Of a stretch of DNA of 64,000 nt, positions 1 to 7,870 are shown piece by piece (within the stretch, counting starts at the first letter, position 1; each line of letters starts with the position of its first letter). The DNA is from Streptomyces gardneri (GTDB lineage: Bacteria > Actinomycetota > Actinomycetes > Streptomycetales > Streptomycetaceae): contig NZ_BJMN01000006.1 of the NCBI RefSeq assembly GCF_006539185.1, forward strand, positions 124,001-188,000, given 5' to 3'. The position numbers were made by a program, and so were the translations under genes. The notes beneath the pieces were generated by a model, which worked only from the letters and a program-made list of their open reading frames with translations, had not been told where the DNA came from and did no database searches.

Positions 1-825
1 CTCCTCGGAAACGGGCCAGGTGATCCGGTCGGTGGGGATGGAGTCGTCCAGGCGGCACGTCTCGCGCGGAGTGAGGACGTGCGTGCGGAGCAGCTCGGCG
101 GCGACGAGGCGGGCCACCTCGATCGCGCCGGGCGGGTTGAAGTGGGTGTTGTCCTGCTCGGTCGCGGTCCAGTTGAAGTACGTCTTCGTGGCCTCGGGGC
201 CGAGCTTCTGCCACAGGGCGAGGGACAGCGCTTCGATGTCGAGCAGCGGGACGTCCGCCTCCAGGGCGGTCTCCCGCATCGCCGCCGGATACGCGCCGTG
301 CGTGCGCAGCGCCGTGCCGTCGGCGGCGAACTTCCGCCGCTCGACGGAGGTGGCGAGCACCGGGAGGGCGCCTCGGGCCCTGGCACCCTCGACGAAGACC
401 CGCAGGTTGTCCTGGTAGGTGGTCCACGGCTCGGTGTAGCGGGTGGGGTCGGCGGTCTTGGCGTCGTTGTGGCCGAACTGGACCAGGAGCAGGTCGCCGG
501 GGCGGATCGCCGTCAGGATCGCGTCGAGCCGGCCCTCGTCGAGGAAGCTCTTGGTGCTGCGGCCGTTGACCGCGTGGTTGGCGACGGTCAGCCCCTTGTG
601 CAGGAAGAAGGGGAGGGCCATGCCCCAGCCGGTCTCGGGTGCGGCGTCGGTGTACTTCTGGGCGGCCGTGGAGTCGCCCGCGAGGAAGACGGTGCGCATA
701 CGGGGGCGTCCTCCGGGAGGGAGTCCTCGGGCAGGGAGTCCTTGGGAACGGGCGGTGGGCGCCCCGGCCAGGGCGAGCGCGAGGCCCGCCCCGGCCGTGA
801 CCACCGCGCGGCGGCCGACGCTCAC
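1..825 (-). CDS. SGNH/GDSL esterase, rhamnogalacturonan acetylesterase-like (3' end outside window)
   Basis: This is probably a secreted deacetylase of pectic polysaccharide. The translation opens VSVGRRAVVTAGAGLALALA, a twin-arginine-type export signal. The SGNH block I motif FLAGDSTAA follows near residue 48 (Ser52 the expected nucleophile), then LVQFGHNDAK (block III Asn), and DNTHFNPPGA near the end carries the Asp-x-x-His catalytic pair. This order is typical of the rhamnogalacturonan acetylesterase branch. The GTG start at 825 shares GTGA with the stop of the binding-protein gene, so it is the last known gene of a ten-gene operon. The reading frame is open to base 1, so a few C-terminal residues are missing. 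Substrate is inferred from motif style and neighbours. Confidence 0.8.
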   Translation of the reverse strand, partial: MSVGRRAVVTAGAGLALALAGAPTARSQGLPARGLPPGGRPRMRTVFLAGDSTAAQKYTDAAPETGWGMALPFFLHKGLTVANHAVNGRSTKSFLDEGRLDAILTAIRPGDLLLVQFGHNDAKTADPTRYTEPWTTYQDNLRVFVEGARARGALPVLATSVERRKFAADGTALRTHGAYPAAMRETALEADVPLLDIEALSLALWQKLGPEATKTYFNWTATEQDNTHFNPPGAIEVARLVAAELLRTHVLTPRETCRLDDSIPTDRITWPVSEE

Positions 826-2162
826 TTCTTCTGCTGCTTCCACTCGGCCTGGGCCGCGTTCAGCTGCTCGGCGAGACCGTCGAGGAACTCCTTGGCCGTG
901 GCCTTGCCGAGCAGGACCTTCTGGAAGCCGGCCTCGTTGTCGGCCTTGGAGATGGTGTTCCAGTCGGGCAGGTAGTACGGCAGCTGCACGATCGTGGCCT
1001 TGCCGCTGAAGAGGACGTCGGCGGCGAGCTTGGTCGGCTCGGCCTCCTGGAGCCACGCGTCCTTCGCGGCCTCCGTGTTGGCGGGGATCGCGCCGGCCGA
1101 CTTGTTCCACTTGCTGTTGGACTCGTGGGAGGCCGCGAACTCGATGAACTTCCAGGCGGCGGCCTTGTTCTTGCTGGACGAGAAGAGGCCGAGACCGTCG
1201 ACCGGGTTGGAGACCTGCACCCGGGTGCCGTCGTCCAGGGTCGGGTTCGGGATGCCCCGGAACTTCTCCGTGCCGAGCGCCTTCACATGGTCCTGGTACG
1301 AGCCCAGGTTGTGGTTCAGCATGCCGATCTCGCCGCTGTCCCACTGCGCGACCATCTTGGTGAAGTCGTTGTTGACGTCGGCGGCCGGGGTCGTCTTCTT
1401 GAACAGTCCGGCGTACTTCTCCAGGGCCGTGACGTTCTTCGGGTCGTTGACGGTGGTCTTGTCGCCGTTCCAGAAGTCCGTGATGCCGCTCTGGCCGTAC
1501 ATCGCGTCCAGGGCCTGGGCGATGGAGCCGGCGCCGCCGCGGATCGTGTAGCCGAAACGGTTCTTGTCCTTCTGCGTGAGCTTCCCGGCCGCCGTGTAGA
1601 ACGCCGACCAGGTGGTGGGCTCGGCGAGGCCGGCCGCCTTGAACAGGTCGGTGCGGTAGTAGAGGACGCCGTTGCTGGCGGAGGTCGGGACCGTGAACAG
1701 CTTGTCCTGGCCGCCGGCGGCCTTGACGCTGTCGACCATGCCGGTGTTCAGCTTGCCCTTGAGCGCGCTGTCCTCGACCCGGGCGTCCAGCGGCTCCAGG
1801 GCGTCCTGCGCGGCGATCCCGGCGAGCATGGCCGCGCCGACGCCGCCGACGTCCGGCAGGGCGCCGCCCTGGATGGCGGTGTCGTACTTGGACTGCACCT
1901 CCTTGGAGGCCACGCCGACGTACTCGACGTCGATGTCCGGGTTCGCCTTCTCGAAGTCCGCGATGATCTCCTTCCAGACGTCGGTGCGGACGCCGCCGTT
2001 GTTGTCCCAGAAGGTGATCTTGCCCTTGCCCGATCCCTCCGTACCCTTGTCGCCGCCCGCGCCGCTGCCGTCGTCACCGCAGGCGGTGGCGGTCAGGGCG
2101 AGGACACCGGTCAGGGCGAGGGCGACGGCGGCTCTGCGCCGTCCGCCGGGGAAGATGGTCAT
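822..2162 (-). CDS. Extracellular solute-binding lipoprotein of a sugar ABC importer
   Basis: The encoded protein (446 aa) is a family 1 sugar-binding protein that would present an oligosaccharide to the permeases encoded at 5869-7736. The start is placed at the ATG at 2162 because it is followed directly by a basic n-region, a hydrophobic stretch and the lipobox LTATAC|G (residues about 20-25), and is preceded by the purine-rich GAGAGAAGAGAG; an upstream in-frame ATG adds only a Ser/Pro-rich leader. A Gly/Asp/Ser linker follows the lipid-anchored Cys. It lies downstream of the permease genes rather than upstream, separated from the GH43 gene by a 118-bp gap holding tandem repeats. No ATPase is encoded nearby. 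Confidence 0.9.
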   Translation of the reverse strand: MTIFPGGRRRAAVALALTGVLALTATACGDDGSGAGGDKGTEGSGKGKITFWDNNGGVRTDVWKEIIADFEKANPDIDVEYVGVASKEVQSKYDTAIQGGALPDVGGVGAAMLAGIAAQDALEPLDARVEDSALKGKLNTGMVDSVKAAGGQDKLFTVPTSASNGVLYYRTDLFKAAGLAEPTTWSAFYTAAGKLTQKDKNRFGYTIRGGAGSIAQALDAMYGQSGITDFWNGDKTTVNDPKNVTALEKYAGLFKKTTPAADVNNDFTKMVAQWDSGEIGMLNHNLGSYQDHVKALGTEKFRGIPNPTLDDGTRVQVSNPVDGLGLFSSSKNKAAAWKFIEFAASHESNSKWNKSAGAIPANTEAAKDAWLQEAEPTKLAADVLFSGKATIVQLPYYLPDWNTISKADNEAGFQKVLLGKATAKEFLDGLAEQLNAAQAEWKQQKK

Positions 2163-2222
2163 CGTCGGCTCTCTTCTCTCGGGGTCTTGCGGGGATGGGG
2201 ATGGGGATGGAGATGTGGGGGA

Positions 2223-2296
2223 GCTCAAGGGGTGTCGCGAGCCGTGGGGCGGCTCGGGGGTGACGCGAGCCGTGGGCGGCTCAAGGGGTGACGCGG
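2223..2296. repeat. Tandem repeat copying the 3' end of the GH43 gene
   Basis: Three units, 29 bp (2223-2251), 27 bp (2252-2278) and a partial 18 bp (2279-2296), share the core GCTCaaGGGGTGaCGCGAGCCGTGGG. The third unit contains the last codons and the stop codon of the GH43 gene, so the gene end has been copied twice into the gap before the binding-protein gene. Confidence 0.8.
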
Positions 2297-3828
2297 AAGT
2301 CCGAGAACACGGCCGTCCCGGCGTGTCCCGAGCCCTCCGGCGCGCCGGCGAACAGGCCGAGCAGGGCGCCGACCCAGCGCCACGGGGTGGCGGCGAACTC
2401 CGGGCCCAGCGGGACCGGTTCCCCGGCGCCGTCGGAGACGTACGAGAAGCGGCAGCGCGCGTCCGCCGTGACCTCGATCCGCAGCAGGACCCGGTCCCCG
2501 GCCACCGGCAGGGAGCGGGCAGCGTCCCGCTCGCGGTCGGCGTCGGCCGGGGCGAAGCGGTGCGTCAGCCGGACCGTGCCGTCCGGGGCGCGCTCCAGAC
2601 CGATCCAGGCGTACGCGTCGCCCAGGACGACGAGCCCCGCGCGGGCACCGGAGGCCTCGCCGTCCAGTCTCAGCGCGACCTCGACCGCGCACGCCCCGGC
2701 CGGCAGCCGCTGGGTGAGCACGTGCGGGACGCTCCGCAGGTCGTCGAGCCGTTCCGTACGGACACAGCCGAGGCGCAGGCCGTCGCCCGCGTGCTGGGTC
2801 GCCCAGCCCTCGTCCGGGTTGGCGGTCCACTGCCACTGGCGGCCGAACCGCCCGCCGGGGAAGGTGTCGTCGACCGCGGGCCTTGAGGGCGGCTGTTCCG
2901 GCAGGTCCGGCTTGCGGTGGACGCGGACGGGCGCGCCGCCGTCGCCGAGCACCGGCCAGCCGTCCGTGCCCCAGCGCATCGGCTGGAGGTGGACGAGCCG
3001 GCCGTGCGCGCCCGACTGCTGGAAGTGCAGGAACCAGTCCTCGCCGTGCTGGGTGCGCACCCAGCCGCCCTGGTGGGGGCCGTTGACGTCGGTGTCGCCC
3101 TGCGCGAGGACGGTCCGCTCCTCGTACGGGCCGTGGAACGACCGTGACCGGAAGGCGCCCTGCCAGCCCGTGGCCACGCCCCCGGCCGGGGCGAGGATCC
3201 AGAACCAGCCCTCGTGCCGGTACAGCTTCGGGCCCTCCAGGGTGAACCAGCCCGGGATCCGGTCGGCGTCGACGAGGATCCGGCCCTCGTCGAGGACCTT
3301 CGTGCCGTCGGGGCTCATCCGGTGGCCGGTGAGCCGGTTGTTGAACCCGGCGCGGGACTTCGCCCACCCGTGGACGAGGTACGCCTCGCCGGACTCCTCG
3401 TCCCACAGCGGGCAGGCGTCGATCAGTCCGAGCCCCGACTTCACGAGGTGCGGGGCGGTCCACGGCCCGCGCACCGAGGGGGAGTTGACCTGGAAGATCC
3501 CGTGGTCGGGATCGCCCCAGAAGATCCAGAACCGTCCGTCGTGGTGTCGGAGCGACGGGGCCCACACCCCGCGGTCGTGCCGGGGCGCGGTGAACGCGGC
3601 CGCCGGTTCGAGCCGTTCCAGGGCGTGGCCCACGATCGTCCAGTTGACCAGGTCCCGCGAGTGCAGCAGCGGAAGGCCGGGCGCGCGGCCGAAGCTGGAC
3701 GCCGTCAGGTAGTAGTCCTCGCCGACCCGGACGACGTCCGGGTCCGACCAGTCGGCCGCGAGGACCGGATTGCGGTACGTGCCGTCGCCCAGGTCGCCGG
3801 TGGGGGCCCGGCCGGCCGGGCGGCTCAC
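2281..3828 (-). CDS. Glycoside hydrolase family 43 (arabinofuranosidase/xylosidase type)
   Basis: A cytoplasmic GH43 enzyme (515 aa) expected to release arabinose or xylose from imported oligosaccharides. The N-terminal five-bladed propeller shows YRNPVLAADWSDPDVV (catalytic base Asp29), GLIDACPLWDEESGEAYLVHG (pKa-modulating Asp137) and FTLEGPKLYR (acid Glu198). Residues from about 320 onward form the beta-sandwich seen in two-domain GH43 xylosidases/arabinofuranosidases. There is no signal peptide. The GTG at 3828 overlaps the PmoA-like stop (GTGA) and gives the N-terminus expected for the family; upstream in-frame codons are low-complexity shadow. The exact subfamily cannot be fixed by eye. 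Confidence 0.9.
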   Translation of the reverse strand: MSRPAGRAPTGDLGDGTYRNPVLAADWSDPDVVRVGEDYYLTASSFGRAPGLPLLHSRDLVNWTIVGHALERLEPAAAFTAPRHDRGVWAPSLRHHDGRFWIFWGDPDHGIFQVNSPSVRGPWTAPHLVKSGLGLIDACPLWDEESGEAYLVHGWAKSRAGFNNRLTGHRMSPDGTKVLDEGRILVDADRIPGWFTLEGPKLYRHEGWFWILAPAGGVATGWQGAFRSRSFHGPYEERTVLAQGDTDVNGPHQGGWVRTQHGEDWFLHFQQSGAHGRLVHLQPMRWGTDGWPVLGDGGAPVRVHRKPDLPEQPPSRPAVDDTFPGGRFGRQWQWTANPDEGWATQHAGDGLRLGCVRTERLDDLRSVPHVLTQRLPAGACAVEVALRLDGEASGARAGLVVLGDAYAWIGLERAPDGTVRLTHRFAPADADRERDAARSLPVAGDRVLLRIEVTADARCRFSYVSDGAGEPVPLGPEFAATPWRWVGALLGLFAGAPEGSGHAGTAVFSDFRVTP

Positions 3829-4676
3829 GAGGCCACCGCCTTGCGGACCAGGGCGGCGGCGCCGGACCGGTCGAGCCGGCCGTCCGCGACGACGGTCACC
3901 ACCCGCCGTACGAAGGTCTCCCCGGCGGACACCGGCAGCCGGCCGTCGTGGGCGAGGGACGAGCCCACACCCGGGTACTCGGCGGCCCGCACGAACCACG
4001 GGTCGCAGCGGGTCGTCTCCGTCGCCCCGGCGAAGACCAGGGTCCAGCCCTCGCCCGCGAGCGCCACCCAGTCGGAGCGGGCGCCGTGCACCGACTCCTC
4101 GTCGTCGGCGCCGGGGTCCGCGCCGAAGACCACGGGCGCCGCCGCCTCCTTGGGCGCGCGCCAGAAGAACCCGCCGTACGCGGCCCCCGGCCGGCCGTTC
4201 GTCGCGGGGCTGCCGATCGACAGGTCCCGCCCCGACACGTTGACGAGGGAGAAGGTGAGGTCGAGCGCCCAGGCGGTGTCCGTGAGGGCGGTGGCCGCCA
4301 CGGTCCGGTGCTCGCGCAGCAGCCGCTCACCCGCCGCCCACCAGGTCAGCTCCTCGACGAAGCCGTCCGGGTCGCACAGCTTGAACCCGTCGTGGCGCTG
4401 CACGCCGTGGTTGTCGAGCTCGACCGAGCCGCGGCCCCGGACGAAGGTGCGCCCGCCCCAGAAGTTGTGGCCCGCGACGTCGGGGACGGCGACCCCCGCC
4501 CCCAGGTGGTGCGGATGGTCCTCGGGCACGGTCTCGGTCACCACGCGCCCGGCGAGGGTCGTCACGGGGTGCAGGTACGGCCGGGGCGAGTGGTCGAGGG
4601 CCAGCGGGGGCCGGGTGGTGTAGCGGGCGACGGTTCGCCCCGCGCAGCGCAGAAGGGTCGGCCGCTCGGTGTTCAT
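3825..4676 (-). CDS. PmoA-like family protein
   Basis: A 283-aa protein of the PmoA-like family (named for a methane-oxidation gene, but in actinobacteria found beside Gfo/Idh/MocA oxidoreductases and glycosidases). Recognisable blocks are RPYLHPVTTLAGRVVTE, a His-rich stretch EDHPHHLGAGVAVPDVAGHNFWGG near residues 75-98, and a C-terminal region with WVALAGEGWTLVFAG and WFVRAAEYPGVGSSLA. The biochemical role is unknown. Start ATG (4676) overlaps the oxidoreductase stop as ATGA, so translation is probably coupled. The conserved His cluster suggests a metal or substrate site, which is inference only. Confidence 0.75.
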   Translation of the reverse strand: MNTERPTLLRCAGRTVARYTTRPPLALDHSPRPYLHPVTTLAGRVVTETVPEDHPHHLGAGVAVPDVAGHNFWGGRTFVRGRGSVELDNHGVQRHDGFKLCDPDGFVEELTWWAAGERLLREHRTVAATALTDTAWALDLTFSLVNVSGRDLSIGSPATNGRPGAAYGGFFWRAPKEAAAPVVFGADPGADDEESVHGARSDWVALAGEGWTLVFAGATETTRCDPWFVRAAEYPGVGSSLAHDGRLPVSAGETFVRRVVTVVADGRLDRSGAAALVRKAVAS

Positions 4677-5836
4677 CGGGCCCCCGCCCGGGTCGACGGC
4701 GCCCAGACGGCGCCGAGTTCGGAGAAGAGCCGAAGCTCGTCGGCGCTCGCGTCGACCAGGGCGTCGATCCCGTCGACGACCCGGCGCGGCGCGCTCTCGC
4801 CGGGCTCGCCGTGCCAGTGCTCGGCGGGCACCGCCGACGGATCCGGAGCCGTCCGGACCGCCTCGACGACCCGCATGAACGCGCCGGTCTCCGCCGGGGG
4901 CACCCACAGCGGCTCGCCGTGCGTCACATGGGCGACGAGGTTCTCCAGGAGGTCGGTCCGCCCGTACTCGGTCTCCACCGGGCCGTGCCCCGCCCGCTGC
5001 ACGAGGACCCGGTCCTGCCGGTACCAGAAGGTGATGCGGCCCTGGCTGCCGTGGACGACGACGTACGGCTCCGAGGACTTCTCGGCGCAGAGCGTCGCCG
5101 CCACCGTCACCTGGGTGCCGGCCGACGTCACGACCCGTACGCAGGAGGTGTCGTCGGACTCGATGGCGTTGGCGTGGAGCAGTTCGGTCTCGATGTGCTC
5201 GACGTCCTCGGCCCGGGTGGAGCCGGAGAGCGCGAGCGCGGTGGCGACGGCGTGCGCGAGGGGGTTGGTGAGCGCCCCGTCGACGACGTCGACGCCGCCG
5301 AGGCGCCGGTGACCCGCCCAGGGCGCGCGCCGGAAGTAGGCCTCGTCGCGGACCCAGGCTCCGGCGGCCCCGACGCCGAGGAGTTCGCCGATCGCGGCCT
5401 CCGCGACCATCCGGCGGATCGCGGGCACCGCGTGCGAGCCGAGCGACTGGAAGCCGATCTGACAGGCCACCCCGGCCTCGGCGACCCCGTCGGCCATCCT
5501 GCGGAACTCCGCGAGCGACGGGGCGGGCGGCTTCTCCAGGAGGATGTGCGCCCCGTGCCGGGCGGCGGCGAGCGTCATGTCGGTGTGGGTCTGGATGGGC
5601 GTGCTGAGCACGGCTATCCGGGCGCCGGTCGAGGCGAGGAGCGCCTCGAAGTCGGCGGACTGCTCCGGGTTCCCGATGCCGTCCAGTTCGGCCGCGTCCA
5701 GCGGGCGCAGCTCGCAGACCCCGGCGAGGCGGACGAGGCCGCGCTCCTCGAGGCGGCGGATGTTGAGGAGGTGGCTGCGGCCGTGGCCGCGGGCGCCGGC
5801 GAGGACGACGGGCAGCGGGGTGCGTGCGGTGTTCAT
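4673..5836 (-). CDS. Gfo/Idh/MocA family NAD(P)-dependent oxidoreductase
   Basis: A 387-aa sugar oxidoreductase-type protein. The N-terminus has a Rossmann fold (LAGARGHGRSHL), then the family hallmark LLEKPPAPSLAEF near residue 105, with the EKP lysine, followed by the C-terminal alpha/beta domain (DVVDGALTNPLAHAV). It probably oxidises or isomerises a sugar released in this operon. I chose ATG 5836 because AAGGAAG sits five bases upstream; an ATG at 5872, overlapping the permease stop as ATGA, would add 12 residues but has its GAAGGG directly against the start codon. Both starts are possible. Confidence 0.85.
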   Translation of the reverse strand: MNTARTPLPVVLAGARGHGRSHLLNIRRLEERGLVRLAGVCELRPLDAAELDGIGNPEQSADFEALLASTGARIAVLSTPIQTHTDMTLAAARHGAHILLEKPPAPSLAEFRRMADGVAEAGVACQIGFQSLGSHAVPAIRRMVAEAAIGELLGVGAAGAWVRDEAYFRRAPWAGHRRLGGVDVVDGALTNPLAHAVATALALSGSTRAEDVEHIETELLHANAIESDDTSCVRVVTSAGTQVTVAATLCAEKSSEPYVVVHGSQGRITFWYRQDRVLVQRAGHGPVETEYGRTDLLENLVAHVTHGEPLWVPPAETGAFMRVVEAVRTAPDPSAVPAEHWHGEPGESAPRRVVDGIDALVDASADELRLFSELGAVWAPSTRAGAR

Positions 5837-5868
5837 GTCTTCCTTGTCGAGGGTCGTCCGGGTGCTGG

Positions 5869-6786
5869 TCATCCCTTCACCGCCCCGGCGCTGAAGCCGG
5901 TGACCAGCCACTTCTGGATGAAGGCGAAGACGATGACGACGGGGACGGCGGCGATGACCCCGCCCGCCGCGAGCGCGCCGAGGTCGACGCTGTCGGCGCC
6001 CATCAGGGTGTTGAGGCCGACCGGGATCGTCTGCTTGTCCTGGCTGCTCAGGAACATCAGGGCGAAGAGGAAGTGGTTCCAGGCGTGGACGAAGGCGAAG
6101 GAGCCGACGGCGACGAGCCCGGGCCGCAGGAGCGGCAGGACGACGATCCGGAAGGCGGAGAAGCGGTTGCAGCCGTCGACCCAGGCGGCCTCCTCCAGGG
6201 AGTACGGCACGTTCCTGATGAAGCCGCTGATGAGGATCATCGACAGCGGGAGCTGGAAGACGGTCTCGGCGATGATGACGGAGCCGAGGGAGTTGATCAT
6301 CCGCAGCTCGGCGAAGATCTGGAAGAGCGGGACGAGCAGCAGGGCGCCCGGCACGAACTGAGAGCAGAGCAGGGCCAGCATGAAGCCCTTCTTGATCCGG
6401 AAGTCGAAGCGGGCGAGCGCGTAACCGCCGGCCAGGGCCACGACCGTCGTCATGACGAGCACCGCGACGCCGATGAGCAGGCTGTTCTGGAAGAAGACGC
6501 CGAAGCTGCGCTCCGTCCACACCTTCTCGAAGTGCTCGCCGGTCATCGGCCAGGGCAGGAGCGAGGTGGAACCGGCCGGCCGCACCGCGAACAGCAGGAT
6601 CCAGTAGAAGGGGACCAGGGTGAAGACGAGGTAGATCCCGAGGGGCAGGTAGATCTGCCAGCGGGGGACCTCGTCCCAGGCCGGGCGGCGCTTGCGGCCG
6701 GCGGCCGGCGGGGTCCGGTCGGGGGGCGGTGGTGCCTGCGCGGCCCCGGGGGCGGGGGCGGCCGTCAGGGTGGACTCGGCTGTCAC
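5869..6786 (-). CDS. Carbohydrate ABC transporter permease (MalG type)
   Basis: A 305-aa inner-membrane permease with six predicted membrane segments after a Pro/Ala-rich cytoplasmic N-terminus. The EAA loop, EEAAWVDGCNRFSAFRIVVLPLLRPG, lies near residues 200-225 and is where the energising ATPase docks; the C-terminus GFSAGAVKG is characteristic of MalG-type subunits. Start GTG 6786 overlaps the preceding permease stop (GTGA). With the partner permease and the binding protein at 822-2162 it forms one importer lacking its own ATPase. Confidence 0.93.
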   Translation of the reverse strand: MTAESTLTAAPAPGAAQAPPPPDRTPPAAGRKRRPAWDEVPRWQIYLPLGIYLVFTLVPFYWILLFAVRPAGSTSLLPWPMTGEHFEKVWTERSFGVFFQNSLLIGVAVLVMTTVVALAGGYALARFDFRIKKGFMLALLCSQFVPGALLLVPLFQIFAELRMINSLGSVIIAETVFQLPLSMILISGFIRNVPYSLEEAAWVDGCNRFSAFRIVVLPLLRPGLVAVGSFAFVHAWNHFLFALMFLSSQDKQTIPVGLNTLMGADSVDLGALAAGGVIAAVPVVIVFAFIQKWLVTGFSAGAVKG

Positions 6787-7736
6787 TTGCCGTCGCCTCC
6801 GAACTTGCTCAGGCGCAGATAGACCATCGAGCAGAAGAGAAGGATCACGAACGCCACCGTGGTGAGGGCGGAGGCGTATCCGAAGTTGTGGGCGTCGACG
6901 CTGGTGTGGGCGATGTACAGCGGGAGAGTGGTCGTCTCGCCCGCGGGACCGCCGCCGGTCAGCGTGTAGAGCAGGTCGACGTTGTTGAACTCCCACACCG
7001 CGCGCAGCAGCGTGGACAGCACGATCGCGTCCCGGATGTGGGGCAGTGTGATGTGCAGGAACTGGCGGACCCGGCCCGCCCCGTCGACCTCGGCCGCCTC
7101 GTACAGGTCCTTCGGTACGGACTGGAGGTCGGCCAGGATGAGGATGGCGAAGAAGGGCACCCCGCGCCAGAGGTCGGCGACGATCGCCGCGGGGAAGACG
7201 GTCGCGGTGTCGGAGAGCAGGGACGTGCCGTACTCGCCCAGGCCCAGGTCCGCCAGGTAACGCGTGATGCCGGTCTGGGAGTTGTAGAGGAGCACCCAGA
7301 TCGCCGAGGTGAGCACGCCCGAGACGGCCCACGGCGAGAAGACGAGGGCCCGGCCCAGGGCGCGGCCCACGAAGGTCTGGTTCACGATCAGGGCGAGGGC
7401 GAGACCGAAGAGCAGCTGGAGGGTCACCTCGACCACGACCCACTTCAGGCTGAAGGACAGCGTCCCCCAGAAGTGCGGGTCGTCGGTGAAGATCCGGGTG
7501 AAGTTGTCGAGACCGGCGAAGCCGTTCCGCCAGGGCTTGGTGGGGTTGTAGTGCTGGAGGCTGTAGTAGAAGACGCTGAGCACCGGGTAGGCGATGAAGC
7601 CCAGCATCAGCAGTCCGGCGGGGGCGATCAGGAGATACGGCAGTCGGCGGGGGGCCGCTCCCGTGCGGCGGCGCCTCCGTGCCGGATCGGCCTGGGGCTT
7701 TCCGGCTTGGGGCGGTGAGGTCACAGCTGAGGCCAT
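6783..7736 (-). CDS. Sugar ABC transporter permease (MalF type)
   Basis: The 317-aa partner permease has a basic N-terminus (RRRRRTGAAPRR), a first membrane helix at about residues 30-50, and the EAA motif YEAAEVDGAGRVRQFLHITLP near residue 215. The ATG at 7736 begins the protein after a 134-bp gap from the dehydratase gene, the widest in the first half of this operon. That gap holds a LacI-type palindrome at 7757-7768, so the transporter portion may have its own promoter or operator in addition to GntR control. Confidence 0.92.
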   Translation of the reverse strand: MASAVTSPPQAGKPQADPARRRRRTGAAPRRLPYLLIAPAGLLMLGFIAYPVLSVFYYSLQHYNPTKPWRNGFAGLDNFTRIFTDDPHFWGTLSFSLKWVVVEVTLQLLFGLALALIVNQTFVGRALGRALVFSPWAVSGVLTSAIWVLLYNSQTGITRYLADLGLGEYGTSLLSDTATVFPAAIVADLWRGVPFFAILILADLQSVPKDLYEAAEVDGAGRVRQFLHITLPHIRDAIVLSTLLRAVWEFNNVDLLYTLTGGGPAGETTTLPLYIAHTSVDAHNFGYASALTTVAFVILLFCSMVYLRLSKFGGDGK

Positions 7737-7756
7737 GACGGCGGCTCCGTTCTCGG

Positions 7757-7768
7757 TGAAGCGCTTCG
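7757..7768. promoter_or_regulatory. Candidate LacI-type operator TGAAGCGCTTCG
   Basis: This site shares the GAAGCGCTTC core with the palindromes at 21366-21380, 21536-21551 and 30789-30804. It lies 21 bases upstream of the MalF-type permease start, in the gap after the dehydratase gene. It could join the transporter portion of this operon to the regulon of the LacI protein encoded at 29596-30651. The flanks are less symmetrical than in the other copies, so it is a weaker candidate. Confidence 0.5.
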
Positions 7769-7870
7769 CGAACGACGTTCGAGATTTCGGACAGGTGGGG
7801 CGGGGGGGAGTTTCGGACGGACTCCGGACGGGTGCCGGATGGGCTCCGGACGGTGCTTCGGGTGGCGGAC

